Translations under genes and position numbers: made by a program
Shown here: positions 1 to 9,139 of the stretch, piece after piece
Layout: each line of letters opens with the position of its first letter
Position numbering within the stretch: the first letter of the stretch is position 1
Assembly (NCBI GenBank): GCA_017959005.1
Contig: JAGDBO010000012.1
Coordinates: 62,001-126,000, forward strand
DNA: 64,000 bases
From: Bacteroidales bacterium
GTDB taxonomy: Bacteria; Bacteroidota; Bacteroidia; Bacteroidales; UBA932
Direction of reading: 5' to 3'
Notes under the pieces: model-generated
Database searches by the model: none
What the model saw: the letters and a program-made list of their open reading frames with translations, nothing else
Told to the model about the DNA's origin: nothing

Positions 1-1
1 G

Positions 2-631
2 GACGGAATGACAATTATGGTAGGCGGATTTCTATCTGCCGGTTCTCCTCTTGACATCCTGGACGCTCTTGCAAAAAGCGATGTAAAAGATCTGACTCTT
101 ATCTCCAATGATACTGCATACCAGGGAGTTGGAGTAGGTAATCTAATTGGTGCCCATAAGATTAAGAAGCTCTATGTTTCTCACATCGGAACAAATCCGG
201 ACACTGCAGCTCAGATGAATGCAGGTGAACTGGAGATTGAATTCTGCCCTCAGGGAACACTGGCAGAGAGAATCCGTTGCGGCGGAGCAGGACTGGGCGG
301 AGTGCTCACAACTACCGGTATGGGTACGGTAATAGCTGACGGTAAGCCAACTGTAGAGGTTGACGGCAAGACTTATCTCTTGGAGAAACCTCTTCACGCA
401 GACATTGCACTTATTGGCGCAACCGTTGCAGACGAGAGAGGTAACTGCGTCTATGTAGGTACATCTCAGAACTTTAACCCGCTTATGGCAACCGCTGCAG
501 ATGTTGTTATAGTTGAGGCTGAGAAGATTGTTCCAGCAGGTGAGATTGCACCTGAGGCTGTTATCACTCCTCACGTGTTTGTAACACATATCTACCAGTC
601 TACTAATAATTTACAGAAAGTAAGAGAGTAA
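2..631 (+). CDS. atoD: Acetate/butyrate-acetoacetate CoA-transferase subunit A (5' truncated)
   Basis: Subunit A of a class I 3-oxoacid CoA-transferase; with subunit B (9140-9805) it should exchange CoA between butyryl-CoA and acetoacetate, the last step of lysine fermentation. The frame is open to the window edge and the first visible residues ([11 protein letters not shown]) match an internal position of the family, so about 15 N-terminal residues lie upstream; the ATG at 8 is internal. Family motifs seen are [15 protein letters not shown], the glycine-rich [13 protein letters not shown] and the C-terminal VIVEAE. The next gene, kal, begins one base after the stop. Subunits A and B are normally adjacent; here nearly the whole lysine pathway lies between them. 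Confidence 0.9.
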   Translation, partial: DGMTIMVGGFLSAGSPLDILDALAKSDVKDLTLISNDTAYQGVGVGNLIGAHKIKKLYVSHIGTNPDTAAQMNAGELEIEFCPQGTLAERIRCGGAGLGGVLTTTGMGTVIADGKPTVEVDGKTYLLEKPLHADIALIGATVADERGNCVYVGTSQNFNPLMATAADVVIVEAEKIVPAGEIAPEAVITPHVFVTHIYQSTNNLQKVRE

Positions 632-632
632 T

Positions 633-1022
633 ATGGGAGCAAAATCACTTATCAGAGTAAGAATGGGCGGAGAGGACGCTCATTACGGCGGAGGTCTTGT
701 AGACGGAGCACACATGCTTAAACTCTTTGGAGACGTAGCTACCGAACTCCTGATTATCAATGACGGAGACGAGGGTCTCTTTAAGGCATACGACAACGTA
801 GAGTTCATTGCCCCTGTATATGCAGGAGATTACATTGAGGCTACCGGTGAGATAACCAACGTAGGCAACACATCACGCAAGATGACTTTTGAGGCAAGAA
901 AGGTGATAGCACCTCGTCCGGACGTATCTGACTCAGCTGCAGATGTTTTGGCTGAGCCTATAGTTGTATGCCGCGCAAGCGGAACTTGCGTAGTTCCTCT
1001 TAAATGTCAGAGAAAGAAATAA
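633..1022 (+). CDS. kal: 3-aminobutyryl-CoA ammonia-lyase
   Basis: Hot-dog-fold lyase of 129 residues that removes ammonia from L-3-aminobutyryl-CoA to give crotonyl-CoA. Length and the N-terminal pattern [20 protein letters not shown] agree with the characterised lysine-fermentation enzyme, and the position between the CoA-transferase and kce is the expected context. The stop codon is 8 bases before the kce start, so the two are almost certainly co-transcribed. Function is assigned from family resemblance plus pathway context; the hot-dog fold alone would not distinguish it from thioesterases. Confidence 0.9.
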   Translation: MGAKSLIRVRMGGEDAHYGGGLVDGAHMLKLFGDVATELLIINDGDEGLFKAYDNVEFIAPVYAGDYIEATGEITNVGNTSRKMTFEARKVIAPRPDVSDSAADVLAEPIVVCRASGTCVVPLKCQRKK

Positions 1023-1030
1023 TTAGGGTT

Positions 1031-1864
1031 ATGGATAAACTGATTATTACCGCCGCAATTTGCGGTGCAGAGGTAACCAAAGAGCAGAACCCTGCCGTTC
1101 CTTACACTGTAGATGAGATAGTTAGAGAGGCAAAGAGCGCAGTTGACGCCGGTGCCGCAATTGTCCATCTTCACGTAAGAAGAGATGACGGAACTCCGAC
1201 TCAGGACCGCACCCGCTTTCAGGAGTGTGAGGAGGCAATCCTCAAAGTCTGCCCGGATGTAATACTGATTCCTTCTACCGGAGGAGCAGTAGGTATGACT
1301 CCGGATGAGCGCCTGCAATCTACTGATACTGACCCAAGGCCTGAGATGGCAACTTTGGATTGCGGAACCTGCAACTTTGGAGACGAGATATTTGACAACA
1401 CTCTTCCAACCATGCGCGCATTTGGAAAGCGTATGATGGAGCGTAACATAAAGCCTGAGTACGAGTGCTTTGAGATGGGCCATCTGGATTCCATCCTCAA
1501 CCTTGTACGCAAGGGTCAGGCTCCGGGAGCACCTATGCAGTTCAACTTTGTGCTGGGAGTTCCGGGCTGTACACCTGCAACGGTGGGCAACCTCTGGTGG
1601 CTTGTAAACGCCATTCCTGCAGGCAGTACCTGGACAGTTACCGGAGTGGGACGCAACGCATTCCCAATGGCCGCAGCCGCAATAGCAATGGGCGGAAACG
1701 TAAGAGTAGGATTTGAAGACAACCTCTACCTCTCAAAGGGTGTTTTGGCTCCATCCAACGGTGCTCTGGTTGAGAAGGTTGTACGTCTTGCAAACGAACT
1801 CGGACGTCCTGTTGCAAACAGCCACGAGGCACGTGAAATTTTGGGCCTCCCTCCTAAGAAATAG
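1031..1864 (+). CDS. kce: 3-keto-5-aminohexanoate cleavage enzyme (BKACE family)
   Basis: Zinc-dependent beta-keto acid cleavage enzyme (DUF849) that converts 3-keto-5-aminohexanoate plus acetyl-CoA into acetoacetate and 3-aminobutyryl-CoA. Starting at 1031 (MDKLIITAAICGAEVTKE), residues His46 and His48 in HLHVR fall at the numbering of the characterised Cloacimonas enzyme, as does Glu14; the third zinc ligand is probably the Glu of GFEDN near residue 229. An upstream in-frame ATG at 1004 would add nine residues and overlap kal, and is not supported by the family N-terminus. Product 277 residues. Confidence 0.95.
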   Translation: MDKLIITAAICGAEVTKEQNPAVPYTVDEIVREAKSAVDAGAAIVHLHVRRDDGTPTQDRTRFQECEEAILKVCPDVILIPSTGGAVGMTPDERLQSTDTDPRPEMATLDCGTCNFGDEIFDNTLPTMRAFGKRMMERNIKPEYECFEMGHLDSILNLVRKGQAPGAPMQFNFVLGVPGCTPATVGNLWWLVNAIPAGSTWTVTGVGRNAFPMAAAAIAMGGNVRVGFEDNLYLSKGVLAPSNGALVEKVVRLANELGRPVANSHEAREILGLPPKK

Positions 1865-1907
1865 TCTAAATCACTGAATATTAATATAAAACAAATAGAG
1901 AATCAAT

Positions 1908-2981
1908 ATGCAAAAACATGGAAATCGCTACGGTACCCACCGTGTAATTGAACCGGTAGGCGTTCTGCCACAGCCGGCTAACAAGTTGGACAACAATATG
2001 GATGAGATCTACGATAACGAGATCCTTATTGACGTTCAGACACTTAACATAGATTCAGCTTCCTTTACAGATATTCACAACTATGCCAAGAGTCAGGCTA
2101 AGAATCCTAATGACGAGGCTGAGGTAAAGGAGGAGATTAAGAAAGAGATGCTCCTTAACGTAGAGCTTCAGGGCAAGCACCGTAACCGCAGAACCGGTTC
2201 CGGCGGTATGCTGCTCGGAACAGTTGAGAAGATAGGTGACGCTCTTAAGGGAAAGATTGACCTTAAGGAGGGTGACCGCATTGCAACATTGGTATCACTC
2301 TCTCTGACTCCTCTGCGCATTGATGAGATTCTGAACATCAAAGCAGATGTAGATCAGGTAGATATAAAGGGTAAGGCAATTCTCTTTGAGAGCGGTATTT
2401 ACGCAAAGATTCCTAACGATATGCCTGAGAAACTTGCACTCTCCGCTTTGGACGTTGCAGGTGCTCCTGCACAGACTGCAAAGCTTTGCCAGTGCGGTCA
2501 GAACGTAGTTATTCTGGGTGCCGGCGGAAAGAGCGGAATGCTCTGCTGCTATGAGGCTAAGAAGAGAGTAGGTGTTACTGGTAAGGTTATTGGTCTGGCT
2601 AACAGTCCAAAATCTACCAACCGTATTAAGGATCTGGGATTCTGTGACGTAGTAGAGAGCGTAGCAGGCATGACTCCTATCCAGATTAACGAACTGGTTG
2701 CCCGCCTTACAGACGGTAAGATGGCAGACGTTACCATCAACTGCGTAAATGTGCCTGACTGTGAGATGACTGCAGTGCTTTGCACAAGAGACGGCGGTAC
2801 CGTTTACTTCTTCTCAATGGCTACAAGCTTTACAAAGGCTGCTCTTGGAGCTGAGGGAATTGGTGCAGACGTTAACATGATAATCGGTAACGGTTACACT
2901 AAGGGTCATGCAGAGATTACTCTCCAGGAACTCCGTGAGTGCGAGAAACTTAGAAAAATATTTGAAGAACTTTACGCATAA
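1908..2981 (+). CDS. kdd: L-erythro-3,5-diaminohexanoate dehydrogenase
   Basis: NAD(P)-linked oxidative deaminase that converts 3,5-diaminohexanoate to 3-keto-5-aminohexanoate with release of ammonia. The 357-residue product has the characteristic N-terminus YGTHRVIEPVGVLPQPANKL and a Rossmann nucleotide-binding motif VVILGAGGKSGML near residue 200. It lies 43 bases after kce and 5 bases before kamA, so it belongs to the lysine operon. The electrons it releases as NADH are a likely substrate for the neighbouring hydrogenase or Bcd-Etf system (inference). Confidence 0.93.
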   Translation: MQKHGNRYGTHRVIEPVGVLPQPANKLDNNMDEIYDNEILIDVQTLNIDSASFTDIHNYAKSQAKNPNDEAEVKEEIKKEMLLNVELQGKHRNRRTGSGGMLLGTVEKIGDALKGKIDLKEGDRIATLVSLSLTPLRIDEILNIKADVDQVDIKGKAILFESGIYAKIPNDMPEKLALSALDVAGAPAQTAKLCQCGQNVVILGAGGKSGMLCCYEAKKRVGVTGKVIGLANSPKSTNRIKDLGFCDVVESVAGMTPIQINELVARLTDGKMADVTINCVNVPDCEMTAVLCTRDGGTVYFFSMATSFTKAALGAEGIGADVNMIIGNGYTKGHAEITLQELRECEKLRKIFEELYA

Positions 2982-2986
2982 TTATT

Positions 2987-4291
2987 ATGGCAGTTTCCAG
3001 AAGAAAACAGCTGTTTCCGGAAGTTACAGATCAACAGTGGAATGACTGGAAATGGCAGGTACGCAACAGGATAGAGACTCTTGAGAAGCTGAAGAAATAC
3101 ATAAAGCTTTCCAAAGAGGAGGAGGAAGGTATCCGTAAGTCTCTGAAGACCATAAGGATGGCTATCACTCCATACTACCTGAGCCTTATAGATCCTAACA
3201 ACCCGGAAGATCCGGTACGCAAGCAGTGCATCCCTACAATTCAGGAGACTCACCGTGCCGAGGCAGATTTGCTGGATCCTCTTCATGAGGATACGGACTC
3301 TCCGGTTCCGGGGCTTACTCACCGTTATCCGGACAGAGTGCTCCTTCTTATAACTGACATGTGCTCAATGTATTGCCGTCACTGCACCAGAAGAAGATTT
3401 GCAGGCCAGAAGGATGCTGCAACCTCTATGGACAATGTTGAGAAGGCAATAGAGTACATCAAGAATACTCCTCAGGTAAGAGACGTTCTCCTCTCTGGAG
3501 GTGACGCACTTATGGTACCGGATGAAAGATTGGAGTACATCATTCAGAAACTCCGCAAGATCAAGCATGTGGAGATTATCAGAATCGGTTCCAGAACTCC
3601 GGTTGTATGTCCTCAGAGAATTACTCCGGAACTTTGCAACATGCTCAAGAAGTATCATCCAATTTGGCTGAATACTCACTTCAATCATCCTCAGGAGGTT
3701 ACACCTGAGTCTGCAGCAGCCTGCGCAAGATTGGCAGACGCCGGCGTTCCGCTCGGAAACCAGTCAGTGCTGCTCAGAGGCATCAACGATTGCGTGAACA
3801 TTCAGAAGAAGCTGGTTCACGAGCTTGTAAAGATGAGAGTAAGACCATATTACATCTATCAGTGTGACTTGTCCATGGGTCTGGAGCACTTCCGTACACC
3901 GGTATCCAAGGGTATAGAAATCATTGAGGGTCTGAGAGGTCACACCAGCGGATATGCAGTTCCTACATTCGTAGTTGATGCACCTGGCGGAGGCGGAAAG
4001 ACCCCTGTAATGCCTAACTACGTCATCTCACAGGCACCTGGTAAGGTGGTTCTCAGAAACTATGAGGGCGTCATTACAACTTACACAGAGCCTGAGGATT
4101 ACAAGTTTGACAAGTGCAACTGCAAGTTCTGCAAGGAGAACAAGGAGTGCGAGGGTGTGGTATCACTTCTGGCAGGAAAGGCTATGACTATTCAGCCTGC
4201 TCACCTGGCAAGAGAGGATCGCGCAAAGAAGTACAAAGCTTCACTTGCAAAGAAGGCCGCAAAGAAACCGGCCAAGAAGGCAAAGAAGTAA
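2987..4291 (+). CDS. kamA: L-lysine 2,3-aminomutase
   Basis: Radical SAM, PLP-dependent enzyme that converts L-lysine to L-beta-lysine, the committing step. The cluster motif CxxxCxxC is at C126, C130 and C133 (CSMYCRHC), one residue off the clostridial numbering. The PLP lysine is in PGGGGKTPV near residue 338, and a CxCxxC zinc motif (CNCKFC) follows near 376-381. The last 17 or so residues form a Lys/Ala-rich tail (KKAAKKPAKKAKK) that looks like an appendage beyond the catalytic core. It is 434 residues, slightly longer than the clostridial enzyme. The next gene starts about 14 bases downstream. Confidence 0.96.
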   Translation: MAVSRRKQLFPEVTDQQWNDWKWQVRNRIETLEKLKKYIKLSKEEEEGIRKSLKTIRMAITPYYLSLIDPNNPEDPVRKQCIPTIQETHRAEADLLDPLHEDTDSPVPGLTHRYPDRVLLLITDMCSMYCRHCTRRRFAGQKDAATSMDNVEKAIEYIKNTPQVRDVLLSGGDALMVPDERLEYIIQKLRKIKHVEIIRIGSRTPVVCPQRITPELCNMLKKYHPIWLNTHFNHPQEVTPESAAACARLADAGVPLGNQSVLLRGINDCVNIQKKLVHELVKMRVRPYYIYQCDLSMGLEHFRTPVSKGIEIIEGLRGHTSGYAVPTFVVDAPGGGGKTPVMPNYVISQAPGKVVLRNYEGVITTYTEPEDYKFDKCNCKFCKENKECEGVVSLLAGKAMTIQPAHLAREDRAKKYKASLAKKAAKKPAKKAKK

Positions 4292-4305
4292 GTAGTTGAG
4301 TGGCA

Positions 4306-5325
4306 ATGTCTTTCATCAGTGAGATACAGAAATTCAAGTCTCTCTCAATTGTAGGACTTGAGAAGAACACGGGAAAGACAGTGTGCCTTAATTATATCCT
4401 GGAAAGGTTACCGTCAAGCGGTTACAGCGTGGCGGTAACCTCTATCGGGATAGATGGGGAGAGCAAAGATCAGGTTACGGGTACGCAAAAGCCTGAGATT
4501 GTGCTGAAAGAGGGTACAATCTTCTCCACATCAGAGGTCTTCTATGCAAGAAGAAGATTACTCTCGGAACTGCTGGAGATAACCAATGAAAGAAGTTCTC
4601 TGGGCAGAATTGTAACTGCCAGAGTATTAAGGAGAGGGAAGGTGCTGCTCAGCGGCCCTTCATCTGCCCAGGCCCTTAAAAGGTGGGTGAAAGGGGTGGA
4701 AAAATTCTCTCCCAACCTCACGATAGTAGACGGAGCATTGTCTCGTTTAAGCAGTGCTTCTCCCGTTGTGAGCGAGAGTTTGATTCTGACTACAGGTGCG
4801 GCCTATTCCGTTGATATGGCAACACTTGTAAGAAGAACAAAGTTTATTGTAGAACTGGTGGGACTGGATAGGGCGAAGGAGGAGATTCGCTCCGCATTTG
4901 ATGATAAGGAGAGTGGAGTTTGGGGATTGGATGATAAGGGAGAACTTATTGATTTCCATCTGGAATCATCCCTTACCATAGACAATTCAAAGGAGGATAT
5001 TACAGGCAGAAGCAGAGCCGTTTACGTTGCGGGAGCGTTGACGGACAGGTTTTTAAAGATGATTGCAGACTCCCGCAGAGTGAAGGAGATAACGCTTGTG
5101 GTGAGAGATTTTACAAAGATCTTCGTTACGGAGGAGGCGTACCGGAGTTTTCTTAAGAGGGGCGGTTGTATTAAGGTCCTCCAAAAGAGCCGTTTGATTG
5201 CGGTTTGTGTTAATCCGGTCTCCCCTAGGGGAATAGTTTTAGACTCGGATAAATTGTGCGAGAAAATGTATGAGGCAGTAAAAGTGCCTGTATATGATAT
5301 AGTTAAAAACAGAGAGACAATTTAA
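4306..5325 (+). CDS. P-loop protein of lysine fermentation operon, function unproven
   Basis: Predicted soluble protein of 339 residues with an N-terminal Walker A motif GLEKNTGKT (residues 17-25 from this start). A GTG at 4300 is an alternative start, but the ATG at 4306 was preferred. The middle contains the segment TIVDGALSRLSSASPVVSE, which resembles the second strand of a P-loop ATPase; the rest is unfamiliar. It ends one base before the MutS-like gene, suggesting that the two products work together. Proteins of unknown function are known to accompany lysine 5,6-aminomutase genes (called kamB and kamC in some literature, as I recall). A role in maturation or reactivation of the B12 mutase is my inference. 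Confidence 0.75.
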   Translation: MSFISEIQKFKSLSIVGLEKNTGKTVCLNYILERLPSSGYSVAVTSIGIDGESKDQVTGTQKPEIVLKEGTIFSTSEVFYARRRLLSELLEITNERSSLGRIVTARVLRRGKVLLSGPSSAQALKRWVKGVEKFSPNLTIVDGALSRLSSASPVVSESLILTTGAAYSVDMATLVRRTKFIVELVGLDRAKEEIRSAFDDKESGVWGLDDKGELIDFHLESSLTIDNSKEDITGRSRAVYVAGALTDRFLKMIADSRRVKEITLVVRDFTKIFVTEEAYRSFLKRGGCIKVLQKSRLIAVCVNPVSPRGIVLDSDKLCEKMYEAVKVPVYDIVKNRETI

Positions 5326-5326
5326 G

Positions 5327-6727
5327 ATGTTGTTTAGGGATTATTTGGAAATACCTTGCGGAGTGAGGTTCATGTTTGACAGTCTGCAGCTGCTTTCTTC
5401 CTGCGGCCGCAACCGTCTGCTCTCCTCTTCCCTTATGGTATCCAAAGATGAGATAGAGGGGGCAATTTTCTTGCTGAAAGGAAGTTATGAGAAGTTATAC
5501 AAGGATGTAACTCCTCAGACCTCTTCTGAACTTGCCGCTCTCAAACACCGTCTTATGTGTCTTAGAGAGATAGAGGGGACGCTGCAGAGGTTGGAGAAGG
5601 ATGTGGTGCTGGATGATATAGACCTCTTTGAAATCAAGTACGCTTCACTGCTTGCGGGATATGTGAGAGCGGGCGTAGAAAACCTTGGTCTTGAGGGTGT
5701 TGATATACCTAATCTTACGGATGTTGTAAAGATTTTGGACCCGGACGGAATGAATATAGAGAGTTTCTATGTTTATGACTCTTACTCCAAGGAGTTGGGA
5801 AGAATCAGAGCGGAGATAAGGCCTCTTCAGGCTCCCGATATGGCGGGTAAACAGTCTGACAGACTATTGGAACTGCTTGAGAAAGAGCGCCTTCTGGAGA
5901 GAGATATCAGAGAGGAACTCTCAAAGAAACTTAAGAGACGCTCCCCTGAGATCCGCTCTGCCATAAACGCTATGGGAGATTTGGACATACTCCTTGCCAA
6001 GTGTCTGCAGGTTAAGACAATGGGCCTCTGCTTTGCAACCGTTTCAGATGACGGTATTACGGAGTACAAGGGGATGTTCCACCCTCACATTGTGGAGATA
6101 TACCGCTCTTTGGCCGAGAGATACTCTTCTAAGGCAAAGGAGTTTACGCCGATAGATATCTCCTTTGGCAGAGAGAGCGTTACCATAATAGGGGCCAATA
6201 TGGGCGGAAAGAGCGTGGTTTTGAAGATGTGCGCACTCAACCAACTGCTCTTCCAGTTTGGATTCGGAGTGGCCGCAAAGGAGGGTAAAATAGACATTAA
6301 GGAGGAGATAAAGGTCTGCATTGGAGATGAGCAGAGTGAGACAGAGGGGCTCTCATCCTTTGCGGGTGAAGTCAGAGCCATCGAGAGAGTATTGGAGAGC
6401 GTAAGAGAAGGAAAGTGCATACTGGCGTTGATAGACGAGCCGGCAAGAACTACCAATCCGATTGAGGGTACGGCACTTGTTGCGGCACTGCTTAACATTC
6501 TGAGGGATAAGAACATATCCGCCGTGATGACTACCCATTACAATGTGCCGGGAGATTTCTTCCGCCGCTTGAGGGTAAGGGGGCTTAAGGAGGGAAAGAT
6601 GGATTACAGACTGGTGCCTACTTCAGAGGGGGAGATTCCTCATGAGGCCATTAATGTGGCTCGCAGCCTGGGCGTTGATCCTCAATGGCTTAGCGAGGCG
6701 GAAAAGATATTGGGAGAAGATAACTAG
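5327..6727 (+). CDS. MutS-family ATPase lacking mismatch-recognition domain
   Basis: A 466-residue protein whose C-terminal half is a MutS-type ABC ATPase: Walker A GANMGGKSVVLK (about 288-299), a Q/D-rich segment IGDEQSETEGLSSFAGE, Walker B ILALIDEPARTTNP and the switch TTHYN. The N-terminal half resembles the MutS core/lever helices, but the mismatch-binding and connector domains of true MutS are absent. Its position directly before kamD and kamE makes DNA repair unlikely; an ATP-driven chaperone for the adenosylcobalamin mutase is the more economical idea (inference). It is separated by one base from the P-loop gene and by 36 bases from kamD. Confidence 0.8.
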   Translation: MLFRDYLEIPCGVRFMFDSLQLLSSCGRNRLLSSSLMVSKDEIEGAIFLLKGSYEKLYKDVTPQTSSELAALKHRLMCLREIEGTLQRLEKDVVLDDIDLFEIKYASLLAGYVRAGVENLGLEGVDIPNLTDVVKILDPDGMNIESFYVYDSYSKELGRIRAEIRPLQAPDMAGKQSDRLLELLEKERLLERDIREELSKKLKRRSPEIRSAINAMGDLDILLAKCLQVKTMGLCFATVSDDGITEYKGMFHPHIVEIYRSLAERYSSKAKEFTPIDISFGRESVTIIGANMGGKSVVLKMCALNQLLFQFGFGVAAKEGKIDIKEEIKVCIGDEQSETEGLSSFAGEVRAIERVLESVREGKCILALIDEPARTTNPIEGTALVAALLNILRDKNISAVMTTHYNVPGDFFRRLRVRGLKEGKMDYRLVPTSEGEIPHEAINVARSLGVDPQWLSEAEKILGEDN

Positions 6728-6763
6728 AAATATAATAAAGTACTTCACAAAAGAGTATAAACG

Positions 6764-8323
6764 ATGCAGAGTAAATTAGGTTTAGATTTAAAAAAGGTTG
6801 AACAGGCAAAGTCCCTGGCAGAGAAGGTGGCTGTTGAGGTTCAGCAGTTTGTGGAGCGCTATACCACTGTGGCAACTGAGAGGACGATTGCACGTGCGCT
6901 GGGGATTGACGGGGTAGATGAGAGCAACGTTCCGCTGCCTAACGTGCTTGTAGATTCGCTCAAAGAGAAGGGGGTGCTTGGGCAAGGTGTTATGTTCTAC
7001 ATAGCGAACGCTATGATTAACACCGGATTACAGCCTCAGCAGATAGCCGAGAAGATGGCATTTGAAGGCTATGACATTACCAAGGAGGCAAAGGTTACGG
7101 ATCCCGTTAAGTTGCAGCAGGTTCTGCAGCCGGTTATTGATGCTACAATCAACCGCATAAGGGAGAGGAGACTGCGTAGAGAGCAGTATATCAAGGAGTA
7201 CGGAGAAGATACCGCCCGCCCTTACATCTACGTTATTGTGGCAACCGGAAATATCTACGAGGATGTGGTTCAGGCTCAGGCTGCAGCTCGCCAAGGTGCT
7301 GATATCATTGCAGTTATACGTACAACGGGTCAGTCACTTCTGGACTATGTTCCTTACGGTGCAACAACTGAAGGATTCGGAGGAACCTTTGCAACTCAGG
7401 AGAACTTCCGCATAATGCGTAAGGCACTGGACGAGGTAGGTGAGGAATTGCACCACTACATCCGTCTATGTAACTATTGCTCAGGACTTTGTATGCCGGA
7501 GATTGCTATTATGGGTGCTCTTGAGGGGTTGGACGTTATGCTTAACGACGCCCTCTATGGTATCCTCTTCAGAGATATCAACATGCAGAGAACCCTTATT
7601 GACCAGTACTTCTCCAGAATCATAAACGGCTTTGCAGGCGTTATTATCAATACCGGTGAGGATAACTACCTTACAACTGCAGACGCTATTGAGGCGGCCC
7701 ACACTGTGTTGGCCTCAGACCTTATAAACGAGCAGCTTGCGCTCTTTGCAGGACTGCCAGAAGAGCAGATGGGACTGGGTCACGCCTTTGAAATGGATCC
7801 TATGCACAAAAACGGATTCCTTATGGAACTTGCTCAGGCTCAGATGACAAGAGAGATATTCCCTAAGGCTCCGCTGAAGTATATGCCACCTACAAAGTTT
7901 ATGACGGGTAACATCTTCAGAGGTCATATTCAGGATGCGCTCTTTAACATTGTGGGTATCTGGACGCATCAGGGAATTCAGCTTTTGGGTATGCCTACCG
8001 AGGCTATCCACACTCCGTTTATGAGTGACCGTTTCCTCTCAATTGAGAATGCAAGATATATCTTCAACAATATGCACGATATTGGAGAGGAGGTTGAATT
8101 CAAGGAGGACGGTATTATCCGTAACCGTGCTAAAGAGGTGTTGGACAACGCAATAGCTTTGCTTACCGAGATGACCACCGAGGGTCTTTTCAACACTCTG
8201 GAGCAGGGTAAGTTCGGAGACGTTAAGCGTCCTAAGAACGGAGGTAAAGGATTGGACGGTGTTACCGAGAAGGGTGCCAACTATTTCAATCCATTTGTTG
8301 AACTAATGAAAGGGAGGAAGTAA
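6764..8323 (+). CDS. kamD: Lysine 5,6-aminomutase alpha subunit
   Basis: Large subunit (519 residues) of the adenosylcobalamin- and PLP-dependent D-lysine/L-beta-lysine 5,6-aminomutase, which turns L-beta-lysine into 3,5-diaminohexanoate. The product has the expected length and the family N-terminus MQSKLGLDLKKVEQAKSLAEK. The PLP-holding TIM-barrel region includes RQGADIIAVIRTTGQSLLDY and PYGATTEGFGGTFATQENFR. kamE starts two bases after its stop, consistent with coupled synthesis of the two subunits. The gene lies downstream of the MutS-like ATPase. Confidence 0.96.
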   Translation: MQSKLGLDLKKVEQAKSLAEKVAVEVQQFVERYTTVATERTIARALGIDGVDESNVPLPNVLVDSLKEKGVLGQGVMFYIANAMINTGLQPQQIAEKMAFEGYDITKEAKVTDPVKLQQVLQPVIDATINRIRERRLRREQYIKEYGEDTARPYIYVIVATGNIYEDVVQAQAAARQGADIIAVIRTTGQSLLDYVPYGATTEGFGGTFATQENFRIMRKALDEVGEELHHYIRLCNYCSGLCMPEIAIMGALEGLDVMLNDALYGILFRDINMQRTLIDQYFSRIINGFAGVIINTGEDNYLTTADAIEAAHTVLASDLINEQLALFAGLPEEQMGLGHAFEMDPMHKNGFLMELAQAQMTREIFPKAPLKYMPPTKFMTGNIFRGHIQDALFNIVGIWTHQGIQLLGMPTEAIHTPFMSDRFLSIENARYIFNNMHDIGEEVEFKEDGIIRNRAKEVLDNAIALLTEMTTEGLFNTLEQGKFGDVKRPKNGGKGLDGVTEKGANYFNPFVELMKGRK

Positions 8324-8325
8324 AG

Positions 8326-9114
8326 ATGAGTGAAGGTCTATATTCAATGGAGGCCAAGAACTATGACAAGACGCTTGACCTCAAGAAAGTAAAGCCTTAC
8401 GGAGATACCATGAATGACGGAAAGGTGCAGCTTAGTTTCACCCTTCCTGTCCCTGCCGGTCCGGAGGCAATAGAGGCTGCCAAGCAGCTCATTAAGAAGA
8501 TGGGATTTGAGAATCCGCTGGTGGTCTTCTCTCAGGAGCTGACTCCGGGCTTCACCTTCTTTAACTGTTACGGAAGTCTCACTCACACTGTTAATTACGC
8601 AGATATCTACGTTCCAAAGGTAGATTCCAAAGTGATGAGTATGGAGGCTACGGACGAGTTCATCTCCCAGAAGATAGGACGTCCGCTGGTGGTTGTGGGT
8701 GCAAGTACCGGAACGGATGCGCACACCGTTGGTATTGACGCAATTATGAATATGAAGGGATATGCGGGTCACTACGGATTGGAGAGATACAAGATGATTG
8801 AGGCGCACAATTTGGGAAGCCAGGTGCCTAACGAGGAGTTCCTTGCAAGGGCAATTGAACTCAAGGCGGATGCGCTTCTGGTATCTCAGACAGTAACTCA
8901 GAAAGATGTTCACATTCAGAACCTTACAAACCTTATAGAGCTGATGGATGCTGAAGGGCTGAGAGATAAGATGATAGTGGTTTGCGGAGGCGCCAGAATC
9001 TCACACGAGCTCGCAAAAGAGCTGGGTTATGATGCGGGATTCGGAACCAACACATATGCGGATGATGTGGCCTCTTTCATTTGCGAGGAATATGTAAAAA
9101 GACACAATAAATAA
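8326..9114 (+). CDS. kamE: Lysine 5,6-aminomutase beta subunit
   Basis: Small, cobalamin-binding subunit of lysine 5,6-aminomutase (262 residues). The DxHxxG B12 motif is at D131-A-H133-TVG136, with His133 as the lower axial ligand, and Lys144 in MNMKG is the residue that forms the internal aldimine with PLP; both numbers coincide with the clostridial enzyme. The Rossmann-like B12 domain continues through VVCGGARIS near residues 215-225. It is the last B12-related gene before the CoA-transferase B gene 25 bases downstream. Confidence 0.97.
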   Translation: MSEGLYSMEAKNYDKTLDLKKVKPYGDTMNDGKVQLSFTLPVPAGPEAIEAAKQLIKKMGFENPLVVFSQELTPGFTFFNCYGSLTHTVNYADIYVPKVDSKVMSMEATDEFISQKIGRPLVVVGASTGTDAHTVGIDAIMNMKGYAGHYGLERYKMIEAHNLGSQVPNEEFLARAIELKADALLVSQTVTQKDVHIQNLTNLIELMDAEGLRDKMIVVCGGARISHELAKELGYDAGFGTNTYADDVASFICEEYVKRHNK

Positions 9115-9139
9115 CTAAAACATTTTAAAATATAGGATT

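Noticed and set aside
5327..6727. Call as DNA mismatch repair MutS/MutS2
   Set aside because: Mismatch-binding, connector and Smr domains are absent, and the gene is embedded in a catabolic operon.
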